Assembly: GCF_016801865.2 (NCBI RefSeq)
Contig: NC_068937.1
Span: 111,400,994-111,464,993, forward strand
Reading direction: 5' to 3'
DNA: 64,000 bases
From: Culex pipiens pallens
Taxonomy: Eukaryota; Arthropoda; Insecta; Diptera; Culicidae
The translations under genes and the position numbers were made by a program. Positions 12,733-23,504 of this stretch are shown piece after piece; positions within the stretch are counted from its first letter, which is position 1, and every line of letters starts with the position of its first letter. The notes under the pieces are model-generated. The model made no database searches. It saw only the letters and a list, made by a program, of their open reading frames with translations, and was not told the DNA's origin.

Positions 12733-13500
12733 CCACTGGGTGCAAATATCGGAATTGACAAGGAACCCTGTTTTGTGAAAAAACGGAGGACATTTTATGT
12801 GATGCCAATGTACTCTGGCCCCACCTGGCCACTATGGAACCGGTCACCGGTTACCGGTGGTCACTGGGGACATTTCGGAATGTGCAAGGAACCCTGTATT
12901 GTGACATATCAAAATTCATGAAATTTCAAACTGTGGCCATTGCATATGATGCCAATGTACTCTGGCCCCACCTGGCCACTATGGAACCGGTCACCGGTTA
13001 CCGGTGGTCACTGGGGACATTTCGGAATGTGCAAGGAACCCTGCAATGTGACATATCAAAATTCATGAAATTTCAAACTGTGGCCATTGCATGTGATGCC
13101 AATGTACTCTGGCCCCACCTGGCCACTATGGAACCGGTCACCGGTTACCGGTGGTCACTGGGGACATTTCGGAATGTGCAAGGAACCCTGTATTGTGACA
13201 TATCAAAATTCATGAAATTTAAAACTGTGGCCATTGTATGTGATGCCAATGTATTCTGGCCCCACTTGGCCACTTTGGAACCGGTCACCGGTTACCGGTG
13301 GTCACTGGGGACATTTCGGAATGTGCAAGGAACCCTGTATTGTGACATATCAAAATTCATGAAATTTAAAACTGTGGCCATTGTATGTGATGCCAATGTA
13401 CTCTGGCTCCATCTGGCCACCTTGGAACCGATTACCGGTCACTGCAGAAGAATTCTAAATTTACAAAGGTCCCAGTTATGTGATGTTCAAAAATGCCTTA
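12733..13500. repeat. 147-bp tandem repeat, about 5 units
   Basis: Four well-conserved units start near 12834, 12981, 13128 and 13275, each exactly 147 bp apart, with degenerate partial units on both sides. Each unit contains the palindromic core accggtcaccggttaccggt. Because 147 is divisible by three, a 223-codon open frame (12834-13502) runs through the units. No domain, splice signals or codon bias suggests that it is a protein gene. Confidence 0.9.
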
Positions 13501-13699
13501 AATAAATGAAAAATACAATCATAACTTTAGTAAAACCAACATTCAAAACTTGACATGAGCATTTCGGAAAAGTTAATTGGGTACCGATCGTTAAAATATT
13601 TGAAATTCGCAAAATACATAAAATAAATAAAATGCTCAAAATACTTAAAATACTTTTATGTATACTTTATTACAGAGTTTTTAAGCCAAAACTGGTTCA

Positions 13700-13970
13700 A
13701 CTCTTTACTTAAAATAATTAAAATACTTAAAATACTTAAAATACTTAAAATACTTAAAATACTTAAAATACTGAAAATACTTAAAATACTTAAAATACTT
13801 AAAATACTTAAAATACTTAAAATACTTAAAAAACTTAAAATCCTTAAAATACTTTAAATACTTAAAATACTTAAAATACATAAAATACATAAAATACTTA
13901 AAATACTTAAAATACTTAAAAGACTTAAAATACTTAAAATACTTAAAATACTTAAAATACTTCAAAAAAT
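13700..13970. repeat. 9-bp tandem array (TTAAAATAC)n, left block
   Basis: About 29 copies of a 9-bp unit with scattered substitutions. It abuts the 3' end of the dimeric SINE at 13975-14364 through the bridge acttcaaaaaatcaaa. Lys-Tyr-Leu/Phe reading frames here are artefacts of the repeat. Confidence 0.93.
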
Positions 13971-13974
13971 CAAA

Positions 13975-14364
13975 CCATCCACATTAACGACCCCCGGGTC
14001 TTTTGTGGTCTCTATTGCAAGTTTCTGCTCGAACCTAGGAGTCCGAAGGCTTGAATGGGGAGAGCACCCAAACCTCTTTTTACTCCAAGGAACCTTCCAA
14101 CCCCGGTGTTTGAACTGACGACCTTTGGATTGCGAGTCCAACCGCCGCCAGCGATTCCACCGGAGTAGGTTTGGTTTGGTTTGTTGTTTGTACTTATGGC
14201 ATGGAGACGACTCCTACACCTGGAATGACTTAACGGCCTAAAAACCAAGGCCGGGACCGACATTTTACTTCCTCATCCGATGGAAGGTTGCAGCAGATGG
14301 TAATCGAACCCAGAATCATCCGCTTACAAAGCGGACAGCGTAACCATTCGGCCACGCACTGCCA
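13975..14364 (-). mobile_element. Dimeric tRNA-derived SINE (minus orientation)
   Basis: Read on the minus strand from 14364. The first tRNA-like unit has an A box (TGGCCGAATGG) and a near-consensus B box (GGTTCGATTACC). A linker contains gtcggtcccggcc and ccaggtgtaggagtcgtctc. A second tRNA-like unit follows with an anticodon-stem-like ttggactcgcaatccaa and ggtcgtcagttc. The 3' end leads into tgattttttgaagtatt and the 9-bp array. It resembles the two-tRNA design of Twin-type mosquito SINEs but is longer (~390 bp). It is not a functional tRNA pair. Confidence 0.75.
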
Positions 14365-14948
14365 CTTAAAATACTTAAAATACTTAAAATACTTAAAATA
14401 CTTAAAATACTTAAAATACTTAAAATACTTAAAATACTTAAAATACTTAAAATACTTAAAATACTTAAAATACTTAAAATACTTAAAATACTTAAAATAC
14501 TTAAAATACTTAAAATACTTAAAATACTTAAAATACTTAAAATAATTAAAATACTTAAAATACTTAAAATAATTAAAATACTTAAAATACTTAAAATACT
14601 TGAAATACTTAAAATACTTGAAATACTTAAAATACTTAAAATACTTAAAATACTTAAAATACTTAAAATACTTAAAATACTTAAAATACTTAAAATACTT
14701 AAAATACTTAAAATACTTAAAATACTTAAAAAACTTAAAAAACTTAAAATACTTAAAATACTTAAAATACTTAAAATACTTAAAATACTTAAAATACTTA
14801 AAATACTTAAAATACTTAAAATACTTTAAATACTTTAAATTTGTTAAATACTTAAAAAAATACTAACAATATTAAAATTATTAACATACTTAACATACTT
14901 TAAAGAACATCTTTCAAAATCTTAAAATACTTGAAATACTTCAAAAAA
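14365..14948. repeat. 9-bp tandem array (TTAAAATAC)n, central block
   Basis: More than 50 copies of the 9-bp unit, nearly perfect from 14365 to 14825 and decaying toward 14948. It lies between two dimeric SINEs and joins the 3' end of the right-hand one (14950-15352) through the same bridge, acttcaaaaaatcaaa, that is found in the left block. Confidence 0.93.
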
Positions 14949-14949
14949 T

Positions 14950-15352
14950 CAAATTATTCGCTCTACAGCATTGCCTTGGCGTTCTCGATTGCGAGATTCC
15001 TACTCGAAACTAAGTGTCCGAAGGCTTGATTGTTGAGGCAATTGCAAACCTCTTTTTACACCTTAGCTTCCATCCACCCCGGGATTCGAACTGACGACCT
15101 TTGGATTGTAAGTCCAACTGCCTACCAGCGACTCCACCGAGGCAGGACCCAGGGAGACGACTCCTACACCTGGACTGAGCTAACGACCTAACCTTTTGGT
15201 TAGTCCGGGGCCAACATTTACTTCCCGTCCGACGGAAGGCGTGATCAGACAAATCTCGTCTCGAAAAATGCCACCGGGACCGTCTGGGATCGAACCCAGG
15301 CCGACTGGGTGAGAGGCAATCACGCTTACCCCTACACCACGGTTCCCGGCAC
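14950..15352 (-). mobile_element. Second dimeric tRNA-derived SINE (minus orientation)
   Basis: Read on the minus strand from 15352. The first tRNA-like unit has A box TGGTGTAGGGG and B box GGTTCGATCCC, with an anticodon-loop region (ctctcac) like tRNA-Glu. The linker shares ccaggtgtaggagtcgtctc with the copy at 13975-14364. The second tRNA-like unit has ttggacttacaatccaa and B box GTTCGAATCCC. The downstream part (aaaaagaggttt..., caagccttcggac) is shared with the other copy. The two 5' heads derive from different tRNAs while the bodies are homologous. Confidence 0.75.
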
Positions 15353-16150
15353 TTGAAATACTTAAAATATTTAAAAACCTAGAAAAAATGATATGCTTAA
15401 AATTATTTAAATACTTAACAAATTTTATACAATTTAAATATTTCAAATAATTGAAATACTTAAAAACTTTAAAAACATAGAATAATAAAATACCTGAAAA
15501 AATTAAAATAATTAAAATCACACCTAAACAAAAAAAATATTTCAAATACTTAAAATATTAGAAGTACTTGAAATATTAAAATACCTAGAAAAAATTAAAT
15601 GCTTAAAATTATTCAAATTCTTAACAAACTTTTAACACTTCAATAATTTCAAATGCTTGAAATAATTAAAAACCTTAAAAACATATAATATTAAAATACC
15701 TGAACAAATGAATATACTTAAAATCATTAGCATATTTAACATACTGAAAAAATAAATATTTCAAATACTTAACATATTTTTAATACTTACAGTAAAATAC
15801 TTAGGTAAAATACCTAAAAAAATAAATGCTTAAAATTATTTAAATACTCAACAAACTTTAAACACTTTGAATATTTAAAATAATTGAAATACTTAAAAAC
15901 TTTTAAAAGTCACAATATTTACATTCCTGGAAAAATAAAAATACCTAAACTCATTTGCATATTTAAGATACCTAACAATAATAATAATTCAAAAAACTTA
16001 TTATACTTTACAAAATTAAAGTAAATAAGAAAATTTAATTGCGTAAAATTATTTTAATACGTTATAAACTTCAAATACTTTAAATATGTTAAATACTTAA
16101 AAAATGCTTATGCTTACAATATTAAAATCATTAAAATTATTAACATACTT
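15353..16150. repeat. Decayed AT-rich array related to the 9-bp repeat
   Basis: Highly degenerate 'aaatacttaaaat' sequence with longer internal repetitions (blocks containing taaaattatttaaatac recur). It has no coding content and is probably an old, diverged part of the same array. Confidence 0.7.
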
Positions 16151-16159
16151 TACCTATGT

Positions 16160-16738
16160 CCCCTTTTCTAGCTCAAAATAAAGCACCGAAATGTCACTCA
16201 GCGCATCCACGTGAACCGATATAATACGAGATTTATTCGTTTCTAAAACCAAAACAAACACCACTGTCTGTCACACGCGTAGAATGCTCCGGCAATTGAC
16301 AGAAAACCGAAATCCCTACGAGTCCGCGACCAAGAAACTGCCACACGCGGAGATAAAACACGGGAACTGTCTTATGGACCATGTTCCCCTTGATTCGACT
16401 TCAAACAAACACGTGAACAAACCGGGAACTGTTCCGTCTTTTGCAGATATCTTACTTTGTTACTCATCCTGCCGCTTGGTCCTCCTCCCGCGCTCGGTCC
16501 TCTTCCTGCTAGCCCTTGGCTCCGTTGCCATTTCCACAGAACGGCCGCAGATCTTTCCCCGGTTCCGGTGGACAGCACCTCCAAATCCCGGGTCCACAAA
16601 TCACGGCCACTTTCACCGGCAAACACAACAGGACGCGACAAGTCACAACGCGTTTGACTTCGTGGCAAATAAACACGCGGCTGAACTGGCAAGCGAAAAA
16701 CAAACATGACAGTTCGAACGAAACTGTTCTTGATTGAT
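16160..16738. other. Single-copy sequence, no gene recognised
   Basis: GC-richer sequence with overlapping open frames on both strands (such as 16284-16709 +), none with recognisable similarity or splice context. It may be a promoter or an unannotated exon. Confidence 0.4.
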
Positions 16739-17202
16739 CAAGATCACTCGTCATAAACATGGATAAAAATTCATAAACCCATGAATGCTATGCACGAATT
16801 CATGCATTTTATTCATGAAAACATGTAAACTTTCATGAAATCATGGAAAACATGATTCATAAATTCGCGAATAAAATTTTACGACGTAAAATTTACGCAT
16901 GCATAAATAATCGTAAAATCATGAATATTTTTCATGAATTCATGCAGTTTAATCATGACTTCATGAAAATCAGTCATGAAATCATGAATAGTGATATGCA
17001 TGATTTCATGAAGGAAAATTCATGAATATTCGTAAAAATATTTTAGCCATGAATAAAATTCATAAATTCGTGCATTTTTATGCACTATTTCATGAATAAA
17101 ATTCATGAAATCATGAAGGGTATCACGAAATCATGCACAAATTAATTCACGAATTCATGAATCGAAATTCACGATTTCTCGCACACTTTTTTTTCCGTGT
17201 AT
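16739..17202. mobile_element. Second CAT/ATG-rich foldback element
   Basis: It has the same composition as the element at 12070-12717: runs of 'aattcatgaaatcatgaa' type palindromes, and an end in ttttttttccgtgta that matches the inverted terminus acacggaaaaaaaa of the other copy. It is shorter and more diverged. Confidence 0.65.
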
Positions 17203-18815
17203 ATTGAAATTTTCAAAAATACCTGCTTTTAAAGAAGCAATTTGATAATGCAGAGCAACATGCGATTCTTGTCCCATGCCCTTGAACGCCACAGTCCATC
17301 GATCTTCCGGAGGCGCTGCACAAATCCATGAAACCAGTTTCGATCAAAGTGTCTCTTTCCTTTTATTCATAAGTCCTTGCCGCAGGCCAACTTGTAATGA
17401 GTTGCAGTCACCGGTGCGCAAATTTTCCGTTGTCCAAGGTAACACCACTATTTCTGGTCATGCTAGGCACCGAAAACAACGGTTTTCTATCAAATTAAGT
17501 GACAATTGTCATTTTTTCGAATTCCGGTTTTCGTCGATTAGCGTTGATCTAGTTGGCCGAGACGAGGTCTTCAAATTGCGTTGGGGACCTGGACCTACAC
17601 GGTCCGGTCACGTCATGAATTATGCATCAGTGCGTCGCGGCGCGACAATACGCACATTGAGCTCACCTTAAGGTGCTCAACATGAAGTTCAACATGTGCG
17701 GTTTGTGAAGTTTCGCTTTTTCTCTTCCGGATTCTCTTTCTCAGTGAGTTGTTGGCCGCGCTGCATATGTGCACGCAAGTTGAGTGTACTCAAGTTTGGG
17801 TAAAGTGAGGTATTGTTGAACTGAACTTGAAATTATTTTCCGTTCCCTGAAGAAGTCTCGATGAATTTTTCCAACCCATCGATGTTAAGCAGTAATAATG
17901 TACAATTTTTAGATTTTGATGTCTAAATCGTTTCATAATCCGCTCAGTCATCTTCTGAATGCACCTCGTGTTTGCTGTCTGGCTCACAAGTTCATCCAAC
18001 TTGGCGGAGCAAACATTGCTACACACACCCCAACTGAAAGAAATAAATGTTTGCACGATAAACCAGATTCTGAGGATTGCACCAGCACAATCGCGCCTCG
18101 ACGATTGATCGAACCAACACACCCAACGCGATAAACTTGTTTTCTTCACTAACCATCGTAGTGAATCAAGCCTCGGTGGGATCCAAGAAAGCCGCGCGAT
18201 CTTCGCGATCTATGAGTGAGTGAGTGAGTGTGAGGAAAAAGGGGGACACTCACTCTGCGATCATTAAAACCAGTTCACCGTGAGTGATTTGCTTGCACGT
18301 GAGTGTAGTGATAGCATAGAAGAGGAACCTTCATTCTTGTGCTGCGTAGATTTTTTTGAAATCATCCGTCCCTTTCTAGACTTTTGTGTAATCCTTGGGA
18401 CAAGTGTGCGTTTATCGTAAATCTAAGGTAACTTCACAATAGTATGCAACCTTGGTCGTTTTCAGGCAAGGTTACGTCCTTTTGAAATTTTTTTTTTCAG
18501 TAATATGGTGGGCTATTTCGAAGGTTATTTTTGAACTTTTTTGTTTCAATAAAATAAATAAATAAATAAATGAAAAAACATAAGACGCGCCTAAAAAAGT
18601 ATGTAGTCTTACATATTTTTGTTTTTAATTGAACTTTTCCCACATTAATGGTAAAATTACATCGAAAAAAACCTAATCCATTTATGTAGTTAGTGTCTTT
18701 TTCACTCCTTATCAAAAATAAGACATACAAAAAAAATAGTAAATAATTGAGATCTGGCATCGAACTTGGTTGTTAAACGGAACATCTCAAATGAAAAAAG
18801 GCTTTAAAAAGTCAT
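17203..18815. other. Mostly single-copy sequence, no gene recognised
   Basis: Includes a short (GTGA)n tract at about 18210-18235 and AT-rich runs at 18480-18600. Open frames up to 131 codons have no support. Confidence 0.5.
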
Positions 18816-18819
18816 GAAA

Positions 18820-19062
18820 ATAACTTAAGTGGTCATAACTTGAGACTGGGTTGCCAGATCTTCAAACTTGTATACTCTTTTGGAAGGTCTTTCGATTCCC
18901 TATCCAATAGGTCGATTGATTGATCAGGACATAGTTTTCATACAGATAAGTGAGATCCGAGTTAGAAAAAAGTACATAAATAACACTTAATTAGTCATAA
19001 CTTGAGACAGTGTTGTCAGATTTTAAAAATTTTAGACTCGTTAGATTTTTTTGATTAACATT
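18820..19062 (-). repeat. Diverged copies of the 164-bp unit
   Basis: About 1.3 units recognisable by ggtcataacttgagac, gttgccagatcttcaa and aagtgagatccg, the landmarks of the array at 51227-53005. It is cut on the right by the foldback element starting near 19063. Confidence 0.7.
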
Positions 19063-19497
19063 CCAACGCCCAAGGCTCCAAAAAAGTTGGAACGGTAACT
19101 TCAACTCAATGGTTCTCGGGCATAACTCAACCAATCAAGATGATTCTTCTTTCCAGCGATTTGTTAGGATGTCTAGATGATTCTAGACCTTTGCAGAACT
19201 TAATTTGATCAAATCTGTAATTTTTGCGATCAAAAACATCGTTCCAACTTTTTTTTTCGCGTGTAAAAAAAATTTGTCGAAAATTCCGCGGAGGCAGTCG
19301 TTTAAAAAAAGTTGAAACGATGTTTTCGGTCGCAGAAATTACAGATTTGTTGAAATCAAGTTCTGCAAAATTTTAGGATCATCTAGACATTCTTACAAAT
19401 CACTGAGAACAAGAATCGTCCCGATTGGTTGAGTTATGCCCGAGAACGGGCGTGTTGAAGTTACCGTTCCAACGTTTTTTGGGAGGCTTGGGCGTCC
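19063..19497. mobile_element. 435-bp foldback element
   Basis: Inverted repeat with arms of about 200 bp. The left arm has aaaaaagttggaacggtaac and the right arm gttaccgttccaacgttttt. The outer ends are acgcccaaggctcc / ggaggcttgggcgt. There is no coding capacity. Its clear arm complementarity would give a stable RNA hairpin if transcribed. Confidence 0.75.
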
Positions 19498-19669
19498 GTG
19501 TAAGTTGGACATGCGTTGGGCATTCCAGTGTTAAAAAAACCAAGCAAACTAAAAAAAATCCATTGATATTACGGTATAAACGGGTGAGGATAATTGAAAT
19601 TTGAAGATTAATGTAAAATAAAAAGTGTAAAATACTATCTGATCTTTTAACCTGAGATTTTCTAGATTA

Positions 19670-20050
19670 CCCGAGCAGGCGGAAATAACTTGGGAATAAC
19701 ATTTTTTGATATTTGAAAATACTAGGCCAATAACATTTTATGTTATTAATATCAAGATTTGTTATTCGTCGTTATGATTTTTTGGTTATTGGATTGTTAC
19801 TGTAGACTAATAACATTGTAAGTTATTCTTCGAACAAATCTCTGTTATTATTTTTTGATATTTTAACAACTAATCCGATCATCTCAATAACAGTTGAAGT
19901 TATTCCAAAGTTGTTTTGGCTTTCAACCAATAACAGAGCAATAACAAATTTTGCTATGATAACAGAAACTGTTATTAAACTCTTATGCAAAAGTGGATTT
20001 ATCAAGAAGATTCCATAACACTTTCTGTTATTTTAACAGTATTTGATATG
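19670..20050. mobile_element. MITE with CCCGRGCAG ends, copy 1
   Basis: Starts after TA with CCCGAGCAGGCGG and shares its interior with 24780-25158 (for example aacaactaatccgatcat and gttattcttcgaacaaatct). It is rich in 'taacattttatgttatt' palindromes. The right end is more diverged, so its boundary is approximate. Confidence 0.7.
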
Positions 20051-20326
20051 TCATGAATTTTGTAAATTTAAAAAAAAATTGGAGTGGAAAGAAGATAACA
20101 GAAGTTAAACTTTTTCTTATATAATATTTCAAGGAACTGTTCATGTTTGATATTATGGAAAAAACAGAAGTGCTACAGAAATAAGAATAAATTATTTCGA
20201 TTAAAAGAAACACTCATTTGTAGATACAAGATTAAAAATTTAAAGAATATGAAATTCTTCAAAGCAGGTTTGAGTTCAGGCTTTAAATGAACTTCTCATA
20301 TTTGAAAGAACAAATCTAGAGTTTTT

Positions 20327-21977
20327 GCCTTCCTCACCTTACTGAGGAAAGGCTATAAAATCACTCGAAAAACGAAATTCTGAATTTGACCTCCTAGACC
20401 CACCTTCATGTATACTTATCGACTCAGAATCACATTCTGAGAAAATGTCTGTGTGTGTGATGGGATGTTGATCAAAAAAATTTGCACTGGATTATCTCGG
20501 CACTGGCTGAACTGATTTGGACAGTAGCGTGGTTCACGTTTCTATGAAAAAGACAAAAGTTGTTATTTTGTCTTGCATCAACCGGAATTTCGTTCTTTTA
20601 TGTCCCCAGAAGCACTCCTGAAAATTTGAGCCCATTTGGTAAGGTCTAGGAGCTCCAGTTTTAATTTGAAATTTATATGGGATTTTGATTTATTTTCCAT
20701 GGGAAACTATCTTTTTTTACATTGTATTAGGATTTTTTTATAAATCGATGAAATGACTTGATTCTTATAGTAGGAGATAGGTTTTGAACTGGGGAACAAC
20801 TTTGTAGAACATACCAACATGCTAGGAAGTGACCCTTTAAAGATACAGATACTTTTAGATGGTGGCTTTTGAAGGGGCCCCTTCAAAAGCCACCATCTAA
20901 AAGTATCTGTATCTTTAAAGGGTCACTTCCTAGCATGTTGGTATGTTCTACAAAGTTGTTCCCCAGTTCAAAACCTATCTCCTACTATAAGAATCAAGTC
21001 ATTTCATCGATTTATAAAAAAAAATCCTAATACAATGTAAAAAAAGATAGTTTCCCATGGAAAATAAATCAAAATCCCATATAAATTTCAAATTAAAACT
21101 GGAGCTCCTAGACCTTACCAAATGGGCTCAAATTTTCAGGAGTGCTTCTGGGGACATAAAAGAACGAAATTCCGGTTGATGCAAGACAAAATAACAACTT
21201 TTGTCTTTTTCATAGAAACGTGAACCACGCTATTGGACAGTATTAGTCTCATTCGATCCGTCTTGGGGTCCCATAAGTCGCTATTGAAAATTATAAAGTT
21301 TAGTAAAGTACTTCAAAAGTTATGCTAAAAAACAATTCTTACAAAAGTCCGGAAGATTGTAAAAAGGGTGGTTTTTGTAAGAAATCCCGTCATGTTTTAC
21401 ATTTATAGAAAGGTATTTGAATGACCTTTCCAACGAGTTCAGAAGATTGAAGATCTGACAACCCTATCAAAAGTTATGCGCACTTTAGTGTTATTAATGA
21501 ACTTTTTAGAGACCGGATCTCATATATTTCGATGACAACGTAGTCCAGATCTATCATGCGACCTGGCGATGGTTAGGTGATTAAAAGACCTTTCCAAAAG
21601 AGTTCAAAAGATTGAAGATCTGACAAACCTATCAAAATTTATGTGCACTTAAGTGTTATTTATGAACTTTTTAGAGACCGGATCTCATATATTTCGATGA
21701 AAACATTGTCTGGATCTATCATGCGACCTGGATAGGTGATCAAATGACCTTTCCAACGAGTTCAGTAGATTGCAGATCTAACAACCCTATCAAAAGTTAT
21801 AAGCACATAAGTGCCCCGAATTATGAAGATCTGACTACCCAATCTGATGGTGAATAATGAATCAAGTTGATAGAACACTGAAAGGTCCACCCTTGTGTAT
21901 CTATTTTGGATAGCATTACCCTCTAAATGTGAGGAAGGCAACAACCACCTAAGGGTGGATTAAGTAACGTTTTTTTA
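20327..21977 (+). mobile_element. 164-bp-unit element family, copy A (old)
   Basis: Starts GCCTTCCTCAC after a T run and ends GTGAGGAAGGC followed by aacaaccacctaagggtggattaag. These are the same termini as the copies at 37050, 44726 and 51105. It contains diverged 164-bp units at about 21410-21830 and a short gtctgtgtgtgtg tract in the same relative place as the CA arrays of other copies. It is interrupted by the palindrome at 20525-21232. No protein is encoded. Confidence 0.75.
20525..21232. mobile_element. 708-bp near-perfect palindromic element with 8-bp TSD
   Basis: The two halves are reverse complements over about 354 bp each, meeting without a spacer at GGGGCCCC (about 20876-20883). 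The only differences noticed are lengths of homopolymer T/A runs. The ends are TAGCGTGGTTCACG / CGTGAACCACGCTA. It is flanked by the direct repeat TTGGACAG at 20517-20524 and 21233-21240, an 8-bp target duplication of hAT type. No coding frame was recognised. Confidence 0.9.
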
Positions 21978-22430
21978 ATAGGTCCTATAAATATATGAAA
22001 CACAATAGCTCTGGAAATTATTTTGACTTAATACTGAAACTATCATAAATATTACTGAAACAAGATTACAGTATTTTGAAATATTACCAAAAAAAAATAA
22101 ACAAAATGAAACCGTTAAAAACATGTTTTAGTTAAGACATTTTCTCAAAAAATATTTAAGAAAAACAGATAACAAATTTAAATAATACTTGTATATGTTT
22201 AACTTTTCGTTTTTTGAACCTCTTGGCATTCGACTATTCATACAGATCGTTTTTCTAACATTTGTCTCAAATTTCTAGATGTAACATTCCATTTTTTTAA
22301 TGTTTGACGACTATGATCTCAAATTTTATCTTTAAAATGAGAAAAAAAGATGATTAAAAGTTTTTTTTTTGTTTTTTTTTTATTTTAAAATTGGAAAATT
22401 AAGAAATTACGGTCGATTGTTTCAAAGAAC
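21978..22430. other. AT-rich sequence, nothing recognised
   Basis: No gene or clear repeat boundary was seen. There are homopolymer T runs near 22360-22390. Confidence 0.5.
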
Positions 22431-23504
22431 CACTGCGCTTCCGTTCACCTGCTTGAACGAGCTTTCCGTCCGTCTCTCAGAAGTTCACTCCCCAAAGTAA
22501 CTCAAACTCTCTCATTCGCCACCCACCCCCGGTGTGACCCGCTGCAACGCTGCGAGTATCGCGTGGCAGTCCGCCCAGTCAATCGGTAGCCACTGCTGCA
22601 GTCCGGTTCTCCTCGACAAACCAGTTCTCCACTGGCCGGGAATCTTCACTCGAAACTTACTCGCGCGACTTAAACTCTCACCTGAGCAGGTGAGATCTCG
22701 CGGCGTAAAAGCTCTGCTAGTGTTGGTGAGTGACTTGGTCGCGGAATTCGCTGGGTTCGTGCGGCGGCGCTCGCGTTCCAGCCTAGACAGTCTCCAGCAG
22801 TGACCCAGCGCGATCGGTTTGAAAATTTCAGCAAAGATCTTCCGCCGTCGAGTGTCAGTGTTTCGTGCGCGTTCAATCTCTGTGGATTTTGGCCGGTTGA
22901 GAGAGGCGAGATAAAGAAACACAAAGTGTTTAAAGAGTTACCAAATGTGTGCCACTAGTACAACAACAGCAACCAGGAAAATCGAGTGAGAGTTGCGAAG
23001 ATCGCGCATTTCCGCGACGCGACTACGAAGAAGACGGCGATAACTTCGGAATTATTGTGCATTCCGCCTAAAAGGTTTTATATTGTCTAGTCAAGCAAGC
23101 GCTCAGCGCGCCCACGTCGGTGACATTTGCGCCCAAGTGCCAAAAAAAAAAAAAAAGAAAACAACAGAAAAAACACTTTCTCCAGGTGTGTTTTCGTGAC
23201 GTTGTGTGGTGGAGTCTCTTCTGGTTTGTGCTCACAGTACCAACACAGCAATAACCGAAAGCCAAACATAGCCGAAGTGCACATGGGTCTTGCAGTTAAG
23301 CGCCATTTACTGTAGCGTAATAAGTTAGAGTTGTTGTTGCTGTGTCAAGGGGAAAGAGGAAGAGCAGCGAAAAAAAAACCCGCAAATTCAAATACAAAAC
23401 GCAAAACAATTGTTAGTATTGTTGTGCAGCCGCGTGACTAAGTTAGCGAGGAAAAACAAAACGAAAGAAATCAAAAAAGAAGAAGACGTAGTTGAATTTT
23501 GGCG
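22431..23504 (+). promoter_or_regulatory. Presumed promoter and 5'UTR of the gene starting at 23505
   Basis: An abrupt change to GC-richer, single-copy sequence directly upstream of a coding first exon. A candidate initiator TCAGTG lies at 22855-22860, with GGATT about 28 nt downstream resembling a DPE, but no TATA box was seen at the usual distance. The inferred leader (about 22857-23504) has CA-rich and A-rich runs. An in-frame TGA at 23493-23495 precedes the ATG. An alternative donor-like gagcag/gtgaga occurs at about 22690. All of this is inferred from composition and motifs. Confidence 0.5.

Noticed and set aside
12834..13502. 223-codon open frame
   Set aside because: It runs through a 147-bp tandem repeat whose length is divisible by three; there is no domain, no splice context and no codon-constrained pattern.
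14288..14866. Long Lys-Tyr-Leu repeat proteins
   Set aside because: Translation of a 9-bp AT-rich array; a unit length divisible by three keeps the frame open by chance.
16284..16709. 141-codon open frame on the + strand
   Set aside because: No recognisable domain, no splice signals tied to a transcript, and overlapping frames on both strands; treated as unannotated single-copy sequence.
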